The translations under genes and the position numbers were made by a program. Positions 8,704 to 16,675 of a stretch of 64,000 bases of DNA are shown piece by piece (position 1 is the stretch's first letter; every line of letters begins with the position of its first letter). Source of the stretch: Confluentibacter citreus (GTDB lineage Bacteria > Bacteroidota > Bacteroidia > Flavobacteriales > Flavobacteriaceae); contig NZ_NIXN01000007.1 of NCBI RefSeq assembly GCF_002807055.1, positions 62,001 to 126,000 on the forward strand, in the 5' to 3' direction. A model generated the notes under the pieces. That model made no database searches. It was given only the letters and a program-made list of their open reading frames with translations, and had not been told where the DNA came from.

Positions 8704-9780
8704 CTGATACGTTATCTACTAAATAAAACTTTTTACGCACTGCTCACATTGTTTGGGGTGGTAACAGTTATTTTCTTTTTATTTAATGTGCTTCCTGGCG
8801 ATCCAGCTCAAATGATGTTAGGTCAAAATGAAGACAGCGAACAACTGTTAACCATCAAGAAAAAGTATGGATTTGATAAGCCAATCAGTACCCAATATTT
8901 GTATTATTTAAACGATTTGTCACTTATTTCCTTTCATTCAAAAACCCCTGAAGATTATACACATTTAACTCCAAACAAATACACTGCCATTAAATTGTTT
9001 TCTATTGGAAATACAACAACGGTTTTAAAGTTTCCATATTTACGGGAATCCTTCACAAAACAAGGAAAAAAAGTGAGCGAAGTTTTGGCCGAAACCTTGC
9101 CAAACACCTTTGTTTTGGCTGTAACGGCCATCATCATCGCCATGCTTTTAGGCGTGTTTTTAGGAATAGTTTCAGCACTTTATAAAGACACTTGGCTCGA
9201 CAAAACCATACAAATTTTAAGCACCTTTGGAATGAGCATTCCATCGTTTTTTAGTGCTATTTTATTTGCATGGTTTTTTGGTTATGTATTGCACAGATAT
9301 ACACATTTAGAAATGACTGGTAGTTTATATGAGATGGATGATTTTGGAGAAGCCATACATATTAAATGGAAAAATTTAATACTCCCTGCCGTGGTTTTGG
9401 GTATTCGTCCTTTAGCTGTAGTGATACAGCTCATGCGTAATTCCTTATTGGAAGTTTTTAATCAAGATTACATTCGCACAGCAAGGGCAAAAGGCTTAAG
9501 TGAGTATCAAATTATCAGGAAGCATGCGGTAAAAAACGCATTAAACCCCGTAGTTACGGCTATTTCAGGTTGGTTTGCATCCATGTTGGCTGGTGCTGTT
9601 TTTGTGGAATATATTTTTGGTTGGAACGGGCTAGGCAAGGAAATTGTTAATGCGTTGAATACATTGGATTTACCAGTCATTATGGGGGCGGTTTTAATCA
9701 TTGCTTTGTTATTTATAATTATCAATATTTTAGTAGACATCATCTATGTTTGGTTAGATCCTAAAGTAAAGCTCGACTAA
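8704..9780 (+). CDS. DppB/OppB-like ABC permease, start codon uncertain
   Basis: An inner-membrane permease of the dipeptide/oligopeptide (DppB/OppB) family. Its N-terminal signature FNVLPGDPAQ and the C-terminal EAA loop (ARAKGLSEYQII..HAVKNAL) are clear, with about six TM helices. The only common start codon in range is TTG at 8749. That would remove part of TM1, while homologues normally have a segment like (M)xRYLLNKxFYALLTLFG, which is encoded in frame from CTG 8704 (stop codon at 8689). I therefore place the start at CTG 8704; TTG 8749 is the alternative. No DppC, ATPase or binding protein gene is adjacent, so partners must be elsewhere. Confidence 0.8.
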   Translation: MIRYLLNKTFYALLTLFGVVTVIFFLFNVLPGDPAQMMLGQNEDSEQLLTIKKKYGFDKPISTQYLYYLNDLSLISFHSKTPEDYTHLTPNKYTAIKLFSIGNTTTVLKFPYLRESFTKQGKKVSEVLAETLPNTFVLAVTAIIIAMLLGVFLGIVSALYKDTWLDKTIQILSTFGMSIPSFFSAILFAWFFGYVLHRYTHLEMTGSLYEMDDFGEAIHIKWKNLILPAVVLGIRPLAVVIQLMRNSLLEVFNQDYIRTARAKGLSEYQIIRKHAVKNALNPVVTAISGWFASMLAGAVFVEYIFGWNGLGKEIVNALNTLDLPVIMGAVLIIALLFIIINILVDIIYVWLDPKVKLD

Positions 9781-9806
9781 CCTGTTTCAACAAAAATTTC
9801 ATAATA

Positions 9807-10295
9807 ATGAAAAAGATAATATACATATTAATTTTAGTAGTTAGTTTTTTCAGTTGTAAAACTGATATTCCAACCAAATTTTCAGATGAAGCCTTAAACG
9901 ATACGTTTATAACACTAGAAGGCGATTCCATTCCATTCAAAGATATTTTACAAGCTCATGAAGGCAAAACCATTGTCATAGATGTTTGGGCGTCATGGTG
10001 CAGTGATTGTATAAAAGGCATGCCGAAGGTGAAGGTGTTGCAAGATGATTTTAAAGATGTGGTGTATCTCTTTTTATCATTAGATAGAAGCCAAGAATCT
10101 TGGAAAAAAGGTATTGAAAAATATAACGTACAAGGAGCGCATTATTTTATGCAGTCGGGATGGAAAGGCCCCTTCGGAACGTTTGTTGAACTTGATTGGA
10201 TTCCACGTTACATGATCATTAATCCGGATGGAACCATTAAAGTATTTAAAGCTATAGAAGCTGACGATAATAAGCTGATTGAAGCATTAAAATAA
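9807..10295 (+). CDS. TlpA-like thioredoxin-fold lipoprotein
   Basis: A 162-aa envelope thioredoxin. The signal peptide ends in a lipobox (VVSFFSC, Cys17), and the redox motif is WCSDC in VWASWCSDCIKG (about residues 66-70), typical of TlpA/ResA thiol-disulfide oxidoreductases. A late PRYMIINPDG strand has the cis-Pro expected in the fold. It probably reduces disulfides or supports cytochrome or DoxX-type redox proteins; the BT_3928-like gene two places upstream could be a partner (inference). It lies 26 bp after the permease gene and 67 bp before tpiA. Confidence 0.85.
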   Translation: MKKIIYILILVVSFFSCKTDIPTKFSDEALNDTFITLEGDSIPFKDILQAHEGKTIVIDVWASWCSDCIKGMPKVKVLQDDFKDVVYLFLSLDRSQESWKKGIEKYNVQGAHYFMQSGWKGPFGTFVELDWIPRYMIINPDGTIKVFKAIEADDNKLIEALK

Positions 10296-10362
10296 CTATT
10301 TTTGCATTGAAAACATTTTAATTAGTAACTATAATAAAATCCCTTCCTTTGGGAAGGTTAAG

Positions 10363-11118
10363 ATGGTAATGAGAAAACAAATCGTAGCAGGAAACTGGAA
10401 AATGAATAATGATTTAGCGCAAACAGAAGCGTTAATATCCAACTTAAAGAAATACACAAAAATATCTGATGCATCTATTATGGTAGCGCCAACGTTCACC
10501 AATTTGTGGCATGCTTATCAATCTTTAAAAGGCACTAATATTGAAGTAATTGCACAAAACATGCATTTTGCTAAAAATGGCGCTTATACAGGAGAAATAA
10601 GTGCTAGTATGCTTAAAAGCATTGGTGTGGAAACTGTTATCTTAGGACATAGTGAGCGTCGTGAATATTTTAATGAAACGGATGAGTTATTGGCAAAGAA
10701 GGTTGATGCGGCTTTAGAGAGTGGTATGAAAGTAATTTTTTGTTTTGGTGAAGTTTTGGCAGATAGAAAGTCTGGCAATCATGAAAAAGTTGTAGAAAGC
10801 CAAATAAAAAATGCCCTATTTCATTTACAAGCGTCATCATTCTTTAATATTATTTTGGCTTACGAACCAGTTTGGGCTATCGGTACGGGCGAAACAGCAA
10901 GTCCAGAGCAAGCTCAAGACATGCATGCGTTCATTAGAAAAACGTTATCAAACAAATATGGTTCTGATGTGGCTGAAGGAATTTCTATTCTTTATGGAGG
11001 CAGTGTAAAGCCAAATAACGCTCAAGAGATATTTTCCAAACCAGATGTTGATGGCGGTTTAATTGGTGGTGCGGCATTGAGTGCAGACGACTTTTTTGCT
11101 ATTGTTAATGCGTTTTAA
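10363..11118 (+). CDS. tpiA: Triose-phosphate isomerase
   Basis: TpiA interconverts dihydroxyacetone phosphate and glyceraldehyde 3-phosphate in glycolysis. All key residues are present in the 251-aa barrel: Asn11/Lys13 in GNWKMN, the electrophile His96 in LGHSERR, the catalytic base Glu168 in AYEPVWAIGTG with the flexible loop 6, and the phosphate-binding YGGSVKPNN and GGAAL. Two ATGs are possible (10363 and 10369); the second gives the usual MRK start. A small hairpin (ccttcc/ggaagg, 10342-10357) lies just upstream. Confidence 0.96.
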   Translation: MVMRKQIVAGNWKMNNDLAQTEALISNLKKYTKISDASIMVAPTFTNLWHAYQSLKGTNIEVIAQNMHFAKNGAYTGEISASMLKSIGVETVILGHSERREYFNETDELLAKKVDAALESGMKVIFCFGEVLADRKSGNHEKVVESQIKNALFHLQASSFFNIILAYEPVWAIGTGETASPEQAQDMHAFIRKTLSNKYGSDVAEGISILYGGSVKPNNAQEIFSKPDVDGGLIGGAALSADDFFAIVNAF

Positions 11119-11129
11119 AAAATCATGTT

Positions 11130-11149
11130 ATTTCTACCCAAGTAGAAAT
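11130..11149 (+). other. Perfect stem-loop between tpiA and prmA
   Basis: atttctac (11130-11137) pairs with gtagaaat (11142-11149) around a 4-nt loop. No T-tract follows, so it is not a standard terminator. It might stabilise or process a tpiA-prmA transcript. Confidence 0.4.
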
Positions 11150-11159
11150 TAATTATAAA

Positions 11160-11996
11160 ATGTCAAATACCATTTATATAGGTTACGAGTTCAAAGTGAA
11201 ACCACTTGAACCAGGGGTTGAAATTTTAATTGCAGAACTAGGATACGCAGGTTTTGAAAGCTTTGTAGAAACCGACGAAGGCGTTTCGGCTTACATTCAA
11301 AAAGACGAATGGAACGATGCCATTTTAGAGGATATTCAAATATTAAAATCTCCTGAATTTGAAATTAGCTATAGCTTTAATGAAATCGAGCAAGTTAATT
11401 GGAATGCGGAATGGGAGAAGAATTTCAATCCCATCATCGTTGATGGTGAGTGTTCTGTTCGAGCACCGTTTCACGAAAAGCCCAAAACAAAATATGATAT
11501 TATTATAGAACCCAAAATGAGTTTTGGCACGGGCCATCATGAAACAACGCACATGATGATTCAGCATATTTTAAAAACAGATTTACAAAACAAATCGGTT
11601 TTAGATATGGGGTGCGGGACGGGTGTCTTGGCTATTCTAGCGGAGATGAAAGGAGCAAAACCCATAGATGCGGTTGATTATGATAATTGGTGTTATTTAA
11701 ACAGTTTAGAAAATGTTGAAAGGAACAATCGTAAACACATCACGGTTATAGAAGGTGATGCTTCTGTATTAAAGGGTAAAAATTATGATGTGATTATTGC
11801 GAACATCAATCGGAATATTTTATTAAACGATATGGGAGCTTATGTATCATCATTAAATAAAAATGGCATCTTGTTTTTAAGCGGTTTTTATAACGATGAT
11901 ATTCCTACAATCCAAGCAGAATGTGAAAAATATAAGTTAAAGTTTGAAGAAAAATTAGAAAGAAACAATTGGGTTTCGCTAAAATTTTTAAATTAG
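11160..11996 (+). CDS. prmA: Ribosomal protein L11 methyltransferase
   Basis: PrmA trimethylates ribosomal protein L11 using S-adenosylmethionine. The 278-aa protein has an N-terminal substrate-recognition domain and a C-terminal class I methyltransferase fold. Visible motifs are the linker MSFGTGHHETT, the SAM motif I VLDMGCGTGVLAI, an acidic residue after strand 2 (AVDYD) and the NPPY-equivalent IIANINRNIL. Length is normal for Bacteroidota. It is followed after 49 bp by clpS, so co-transcription is likely. Confidence 0.93.
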   Translation: MSNTIYIGYEFKVKPLEPGVEILIAELGYAGFESFVETDEGVSAYIQKDEWNDAILEDIQILKSPEFEISYSFNEIEQVNWNAEWEKNFNPIIVDGECSVRAPFHEKPKTKYDIIIEPKMSFGTGHHETTHMMIQHILKTDLQNKSVLDMGCGTGVLAILAEMKGAKPIDAVDYDNWCYLNSLENVERNNRKHITVIEGDASVLKGKNYDVIIANINRNILLNDMGAYVSSLNKNGILFLSGFYNDDIPTIQAECEKYKLKFEEKLERNNWVSLKFLN

Positions 11997-12045
11997 TAAA
12001 CTAAATCGTTTTCCTTTCAAAAATTCTTACACACAAATAAGAGCT

Positions 12046-12318
12046 ATGAGTACAAAAGAAAAAGCCTCAGAATTATTAGTTGAAGAAGCAGTAAGCACGC
12101 AAAATGAAATTGTTCTCTATAATGATGATGTAAATACGTTTGATCATGTTATAGAAACACTTATTTATGCTTGTGATCATTCCATGGAACAAGCGGAACA
12201 ATGCTCTATCATTGTACATTATAAAGGGCAATGTACCGTAAAAACAGGATTGTACGACGACTTAAAGCCACGTTGTTCTATGTTGTTGGAAGCGGGTTTA
12301 AGTGCTGAAATTATTTAA
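12046..12318 (+). CDS. clpS: ATP-dependent Clp protease adaptor ClpS
   Basis: ClpS delivers N-degron substrates to ClpAP/ClpCP. The 90-aa protein has the family core VLYNDDVNTFDHVIETL, which contains the Asn-Asp pair that binds the alpha-amino group of the substrate, then a His in the second helix (CDHSMEQAEQ) and a final AGLSAEI strand. It lies downstream of prmA on the same strand. Confidence 0.93.
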   Translation: MSTKEKASELLVEEAVSTQNEIVLYNDDVNTFDHVIETLIYACDHSMEQAEQCSIIVHYKGQCTVKTGLYDDLKPRCSMLLEAGLSAEII

Positions 12319-12388
12319 AAACGTGTTTATTTGATTCTACCTGTAGCACAACCACTACATTTCAAATCTTGTATTTTTAAAGTTGGTT

Positions 12389-12595
12389 TTATTTTTTCAC
12401 TTTACATGTATTCATGCCTAATGCTAGGTAAAGCGGACAAAAACTAATAAAACTAGTTAGCACAAAAACAACAGAAAATGCCATTAAAATATAGGCTAAA
12501 GTACCTTCAATGGTATCTGTAAAATATAATACAGCAATAGCGATCGCTATTATAATCCTAATGCCTCTGTCTAAATCACCCATATTTTTTTTCAT
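12389..12595 (-). CDS. DUF2892 small membrane protein
   Basis: A 68-aa protein with two TM helices, starting with the KKNMGDLDRGIRI motif and ending with a SFCPLYLALGMNTC block, as in DUF2892 (the membrane part of YgaP-like rhodaneses). It lies 22 bp downstream of the MBL/rhodanese gene on the same strand and is probably co-transcribed. The two Cys residues in the last 20 positions are typical of the family. A role in sulfur handling is inferred from context. Confidence 0.85.
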   Translation of the reverse strand: MKKNMGDLDRGIRIIIAIAIAVLYFTDTIEGTLAYILMAFSVVFVLTSFISFCPLYLALGMNTCKVKK

Positions 12596-12617
12596 AATAA
12601 ATAAAATTTAGTTAGAA

Positions 12618-14030
12618 TTAAAGTGTTGTTGGACATACGTAATCCGATAATGGAACATCTGTATTTTTAAGCGTTTCAATACCACCAGATATGTCAATTA
12701 AATTATTAAAACCTCTTGCTTTTAATATCGAAGCAGCTATCGCGGAACGATAACCGCCCGCACAATGCACATAATAGGTTTTGTCCTTGCTTATGGCATT
12801 CATATTTTCGTTAATATAATCCAATGCGAAATGTTTAACATTTTTTCCTTTCAGATGTGTGGAGTGATATTCACCATCTTTTCTAACATCAAGCACATTC
12901 AAATCTTCTTCTTTAAATCGTTTTGAAAAAATTTCTGCAGAAATGGATTCCAATGATTCTATATCCTTACTTGATGCCACCCAAGTATTAAAACCACCTT
13001 CTAAATAGCCTAAGGTATTATCGTAGCCCACACGGGATAATCTTGTAACTGTTTCTTTTTCTTTGCCAATGGGAGTCACCAATAAAATAGGCTGTTTCAA
13101 GTCGGTTATTAATGCCCCAACCCAAGGTGCAAAAGCACCATTTAAGCCAATAAAAATGGAATTTGGAATATGTCCTTTGGCAAATTCCTGTTCGGTTCTA
13201 ACATCTAAAACCAATGCATTTTCGTGGTTTGCAACAGTTTCAAAATCCTCAGCAGATAAGGCGATATTTCCTTTTTCAAGAACGGTTTCAAAGGTATCAT
13301 AACCTGTTTTATTCATCATGGCATTTTTAGCAAAGTATTGTGGTGGTGGTGGAATACCATCCAAAACTTCTTTTATAAACGCTTCTTTAGTCATATCAGC
13401 TCGTAGCGCATAATTGGTTTTCTTTTGCTCCCCAAGTAGTCCAACCGTATCCTTACTTAAATTTTTACCACATGCCGATCCTGCACCATGTGCTGGGTAA
13501 ACAATAACATCATCAGCTAACGGCATGATCTTATTTCTTAAAGAATCATAAAGCATGGCAGCTAAATCTTCTTTTGTAAGGTCGGATTTAATAGCTAAAT
13601 CAGGTCTTCCAACATCACCTAAAAATAAGGTGTCTCCAGAAAAAATAGCATGGTCTTTTCCGTTTTCGTCAATTAATAAATAGGTAACAGATTCTAAAGT
13701 ATGCCCAGGTGTATGAAGTACTTTTATAGTTATGTTTCCTAATTGGAATATTTCATTGTCTTTTGCAATATAGGCTTCATAATCGGTTTTTGCTGTGGGA
13801 CCAAATATGATTTTAGCACCTGTTTTTTTTGCTAAATCAACATGACCAGAAACAAAATCGGCATGAAAGTGGGTTTCGAATATATATTTAATTTTTGCTT
13901 TTTCATTGGCGGCTTTATCAACATATGGTTGCGTTTCCCTAAGAGGGTCAATAATAGCGACTTCACCATTAGATTCTATATAATAGGCACCTTGTGCTAA
14001 ACATCCTGTGTAAATTTGTTCTATTCTCAT
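12618..14030 (-). CDS. MBL-fold hydrolase with two rhodanese domains (persulfide dioxygenase-like)
   Basis: A 470-aa protein. Residues 1-230 form a metallo-beta-lactamase fold of the ETHE1/CstB class: THFHADFVSGH (His54, His56, Asp58), HTPGHT, SGDTLF and YPAHG, consistent with an iron-dependent persulfide dioxygenase. Two rhodanese domains follow, at about 260-360 and 370-465. The first lacks the catalytic Cys (LLVTPIGKE at the expected loop); the second keeps it (VHCAGGYRS). The gene lies in a sulfur cluster with TauE/SafE and YeeE genes, and a Crp-type palindrome (14090-14105) is 60 bp upstream of its start. It probably oxidises low-molecular-weight persulfides in the cytoplasm. Confidence 0.88.
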   Translation of the reverse strand: MRIEQIYTGCLAQGAYYIESNGEVAIIDPLRETQPYVDKAANEKAKIKYIFETHFHADFVSGHVDLAKKTGAKIIFGPTAKTDYEAYIAKDNEIFQLGNITIKVLHTPGHTLESVTYLLIDENGKDHAIFSGDTLFLGDVGRPDLAIKSDLTKEDLAAMLYDSLRNKIMPLADDVIVYPAHGAGSACGKNLSKDTVGLLGEQKKTNYALRADMTKEAFIKEVLDGIPPPPQYFAKNAMMNKTGYDTFETVLEKGNIALSAEDFETVANHENALVLDVRTEQEFAKGHIPNSIFIGLNGAFAPWVGALITDLKQPILLVTPIGKEKETVTRLSRVGYDNTLGYLEGGFNTWVASSKDIESLESISAEIFSKRFKEEDLNVLDVRKDGEYHSTHLKGKNVKHFALDYINENMNAISKDKTYYVHCAGGYRSAIAASILKARGFNNLIDISGGIETLKNTDVPLSDYVCPTTL

Positions 14031-14089
14031 ATGCTTCCTTTTAAATAAAAAATATTTTATTAAAAATACGAAATAGATTAGAGTTGGTT

Positions 14090-14105
14090 TGTAACTTATG
14101 TCACA
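14090..14105 (-). promoter_or_regulatory. Candidate Crp/Fnr-type operator upstream of the MBL/rhodanese gene
   Basis: TGTAACTTATGTCACA matches the general Crp-family consensus TGTGA-N6-TCACA at nine of ten positions. It lies between the end of the TauE/SafE gene and the start of the MBL gene, and a second similar site occurs at 15922-15937 near the local Crp/Fnr gene. Binding by that regulator is inference. Confidence 0.5.
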
Positions 14106-14112
14106 TTAATAG

Positions 14113-14901
14113 CTATAGTTCTTTGTATATAATATAAATAGCCATTAAAAAGGTGAAATAACCAAATGCTCTTTTAAGAATGTTATTGGAAACAAATTTT
14201 GATAGACTACCACCAATTATAATTCCTAAAATAGTTAAAGAAGAAAAAAACAATAAGAATGTCCAATCAACATAAAGGTTATGCAAATCACCCATAAAGC
14301 CTATCAACGAATTTATGGCAATAATGACCAAAGATGTACCAACGGCTTTTTTCATGGGTAAATGTGCCCACAGTACTAAAGCGGGAACATAGAGAAAACC
14401 ACCACCAGCACCAATAATTCCCGTAATAGTGCCAATAATTAAGCCTTGAATAAACGTTTTATAATAGGGTTGATTTATATAAATAAGGGTGTCTTCTTTA
14501 GTGTTTTTTATCATGGAAAATGAAGCAAGAATCATGATAATAGCAAAGAATATCATAATTGCCATATTCTTGGTAATGGCAAAATCTCCAATGGTAAAAA
14601 GCGTTTCTGGAATGGAATGAACTAAGTAGCGTCTTGAAAAATATACCGCTAAAAATGAAGGAAATGAAAATGCAATGCCTGTTTTAAAGTCAACCAATTT
14701 TTTACGATGTTTTTGAATAACACCAGCAAGTGATGATGTACCCACCACAAAAAGGGAATAGGCGGTCGCAATAATGGGACTAAAACCTAATAAATATACC
14801 AATAATGGCACCGTTAAAATAGAGCCACCACCACCTACAAGTCCTAAAACCAAGCCTACAATTAAGGCTCCTATATATCCTAGAACGTCGGTTACTTCCA
14901 T
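14113..14901 (-). CDS. TauE/SafE (TSUP) family sulfite/sulfur-compound exporter
   Basis: A 262-aa inner-membrane protein with about eight TM helices and two similar halves, each opening with a Gly-rich segment: GLVLGLVGGGGSILTVPLL in the first and GTITGIIGAGGGFLYVPAL in the second. This is the TSUP (TauE/SafE) pattern. Family members move sulfite, sulfoacetate or similar anions. Placement one base after the YeeE gene, and upstream of the persulfide dioxygenase-like gene, suggests that it expels sulfite or thiosulfate formed by persulfide oxidation (inference). Confidence 0.88.
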   Translation of the reverse strand: MEVTDVLGYIGALIVGLVLGLVGGGGSILTVPLLVYLLGFSPIIATAYSLFVVGTSSLAGVIQKHRKKLVDFKTGIAFSFPSFLAVYFSRRYLVHSIPETLFTIGDFAITKNMAIMIFFAIIMILASFSMIKNTKEDTLIYINQPYYKTFIQGLIIGTITGIIGAGGGFLYVPALVLWAHLPMKKAVGTSLVIIAINSLIGFMGDLHNLYVDWTFLLFFSSLTILGIIIGGSLSKFVSNNILKRAFGYFTFLMAIYIIYKEL

Positions 14902-14902
14902 G

Positions 14903-15316
14903 TTAATGAGGCAATTTATCTTTTATAACTCCATATAGAAAAGTGCCAACTAAGGCTGATGCTATTACAATAAGCATAGAATAAACGCCAGTTCCTAATA
15001 ATATGTACATGGGGCCCGGACATGCTCCAATGAGTGCCCAACCCAATCCGAAAATAGAACCCCCAATAATATATCTTATAAAGCCTTTGTCTTTTGAAGG
15101 GAAACTAATAGTCTCGTTTAGAGTGTTTTTAACAGATCTTTTTTTAGAAATCAAAAAAAACAACATCCCTGAGAGAACGGCAGTGCCGATGATGCCATAC
15201 ATGTGGAAGGATTGAAACCTGAACATTTCATAAATACGGTACCATGAAACAGCTTCCGACTTCACTAAAACGATTCCGAAAAATATACCGACCAATAAAA
15301 ATTTAAAATGCTTCAT
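14903..15316 (-). CDS. YeeE/YedE family (DUF6691-like) transporter subunit
   Basis: A 137-aa membrane protein with four TM helices, beginning MKHFKFLLVGIFFGIVLVKSEA. The frame is open further upstream to 15442, but the ATG at 15316 gives the family N-terminus and avoids overlap with the preceding gene (2-bp gap). The GLGWALIGACPGPMYILLG block with its Cys is the thiosulfate-transport signature of YeeE/YedE. It normally pairs with a second YeeE half, here the gene immediately upstream. Together they probably import thiosulfate or a related sulfur species. Confidence 0.85.
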   Translation of the reverse strand: MKHFKFLLVGIFFGIVLVKSEAVSWYRIYEMFRFQSFHMYGIIGTAVLSGMLFFLISKKRSVKNTLNETISFPSKDKGFIRYIIGGSIFGLGWALIGACPGPMYILLGTGVYSMLIVIASALVGTFLYGVIKDKLPH

Positions 15317-15318
15317 AA

Positions 15319-15876
15319 TTAAAATATTAGAGGTAATATTAGATTTGTCATAATCAAACCTCCAATAAAAAAGCCTATGACGGCTATTAAGGAAGGTTTT
15401 TGTAAGCTGCTTAATCCCGTAATGGCATGACCCGAAGTACATCCGTCAGCATAGCGTGTTCCAAAACCAACTAAAAGACCACCTATAATTAAGATTAGAA
15501 GACCTTTGCCAGACATTATAGATTCAAAATCATATAATTCTTTAGGGACTAAATTAGTGCCTGCATTGTTAAAACCTAAGTCGCTGAGTTCCGAAACGGT
15601 TTTAGGGTTTAGGTTAGTAACTACACCATTAGATAGAAAATTAACGGCAATATAACCGCCAATAATAGCACCAATCACAACCACCAAGTTCCATGATTGT
15701 TCTTTCCAATCCACTTTAAAGAAGTCTGAAAATTTATTGGCACCCAACATGGTGCACATGGTTTTAAGGTTGGATGACATACCAAATGTTTTTCCGAAAT
15801 AAACAAGAAGAGCCATTACCAAAGCAATTAAAGGGCCAGAGACATACCATGGCCATGGGTTTAAAATAAAATTCAT
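15319..15876 (-). CDS. YeeE/YedE family transporter subunit
   Basis: A 185-aa membrane protein with four to five TM helices. The chosen start (ATG 15876, MNFILNPWPWYVSGP) matches the family; the frame extends upstream to 15951, but that part looks non-coding and contains a candidate operator. Typical YeeE blocks are present: GMSSNLKTMC near the N-terminus and GTRYADGCTSGHAITGLS with the conserved Cys near the C-terminus. It is the first gene of the YeeE-YeeE-TauE operon. Confidence 0.87.
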   Translation of the reverse strand: MNFILNPWPWYVSGPLIALVMALLVYFGKTFGMSSNLKTMCTMLGANKFSDFFKVDWKEQSWNLVVVIGAIIGGYIAVNFLSNGVVTNLNPKTVSELSDLGFNNAGTNLVPKELYDFESIMSGKGLLILIIGGLLVGFGTRYADGCTSGHAITGLSSLQKPSLIAVIGFFIGGLIMTNLILPLIF

Positions 15877-15921
15877 ACCTGATAGATTAGTGTAAATATA
15901 TAATGAAGTTAAACTTCGTTC

Positions 15922-15937
15922 TGTAATAAATGTTACG
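15922..15937 (-). promoter_or_regulatory. Candidate Crp/Fnr-type operator upstream of the YeeE operon
   Basis: TGTAATAAATGTTACG is a near-perfect 5-6-5 palindrome (TGTAA/TTACg) of the same form as the site at 14090-14105. It lies 46 bp upstream of the YeeE start and 22 bp past the end of the Crp/Fnr gene. Its activity is not shown. Confidence 0.5.
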
Positions 15938-15958
15938 TATGTAATTAACAATGTTTAT

Positions 15959-16591
15959 TTAAACCAATACTTCTATTTTATTACGGCTTATTTTAATTTT
16001 ATGTTCATTTTCAAGTTGTTTTAAAAGTCTGGAAATAACAACTCTTGAAGTATGTAAATCTTCTGCGATATCTTGATGTTTGGTGTCAAGTGTATTACTA
16101 TCGTGAAGCATCACTTTGTTTTTTAGGTATTTTAAAAGACGTTCGTCCATTTTCATAAAAGCTAGAGTGTCAATGGTTTCTAGCATTTCATTAAAACGGG
16201 TTTGGTAGCTTTCTAATATGAAGTTGCGCCAACTTTCATTGGAGTGAAACCATTTTTGCATGTATTCTACGGGAATCAAAACCAAATAGGAGTCTATTTC
16301 TGCAACGGCTCGAATTTTACTTTTAGTAGTACCCATACAACAAGCAAGCGACATGGTGCAAGTTTCACCGGCTTCCAAAAAATAAATTAGCAAATCGTCG
16401 CCTTCGTCATCTCCTCTAAGAATTTTAATACTGCCACTAAGCAGTAACGGTATATATTTTAGTGGCTGATCGACATCTATTATGATGTCATCTTTTGAAA
16501 AATGCCTAAAAGCGCCTACTTCCAAAATTTCTTTGATGAGGGTTTCATCTAAAATATGATGAAACTTTTGGTGTACCAATTCGTTTGTCAT
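15959..16591 (-). CDS. Crp/Fnr family transcriptional regulator
   Basis: A 210-aa regulator. It has an N-terminal cyclic-nucleotide-binding-like beta barrel (about 20-125) and a C-terminal winged helix whose recognition helix is TSRVVISRLLKQLE (about 175-190). ATG 16591 is preferred over an upstream TTG at 16597. Two Cys lie together in LACCMGTT (about 87-91), which might sense oxidation or sulfur species, but no Fnr-type four-Cys cluster is seen. Position beside the YeeE/TauE/MBL genes, together with two TGTAA-N6-TyACR sites, suggests that it controls this sulfur module. Confidence 0.85.
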   Translation of the reverse strand: MTNELVHQKFHHILDETLIKEILEVGAFRHFSKDDIIIDVDQPLKYIPLLLSGSIKILRGDDEGDDLLIYFLEAGETCTMSLACCMGTTKSKIRAVAEIDSYLVLIPVEYMQKWFHSNESWRNFILESYQTRFNEMLETIDTLAFMKMDERLLKYLKNKVMLHDSNTLDTKHQDIAEDLHTSRVVISRLLKQLENEHKIKISRNKIEVLV

Positions 16592-16629
16592 ACTCAAAGA
16601 TAATCATTTTATAAAATTGAAATAAATTG

Positions 16630-16662
16630 TTTGGTAGAGAATTAATAAAAATACTATATTTG
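16630..16662 (+). promoter_or_regulatory. Bacteroidota-type promoter of the tRNA-Arg gene
   Basis: TTTG (16630-16633), a 21-bp spacer, then TATATTTG (16655-16662) fits the -33/-7 consensus TTTG-N19-21-TAnnTTTG exactly. The tRNA begins 14 bp downstream. Confidence 0.8.
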
Positions 16663-16675
16663 CACCCACAAAAAA

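Noticed and set aside
10341-10357. Small hairpin (ccttcc/ggaagg) before tpiA as a riboswitch or terminator
   Set aside because: Six base pairs, no T-run and no conserved core; more likely a short intergenic repeat.
15317-15442. Upstream extension of the second YeeE gene, overlapping the preceding gene
   Set aside because: Overlaps the preceding YeeE coding region in another frame; ATG 15316 gives the expected N-terminus.
15877-15951. Upstream extension of the YeeE gene start
   Set aside because: It would run through the candidate Crp operator, and the family N-terminus fits ATG 15876.
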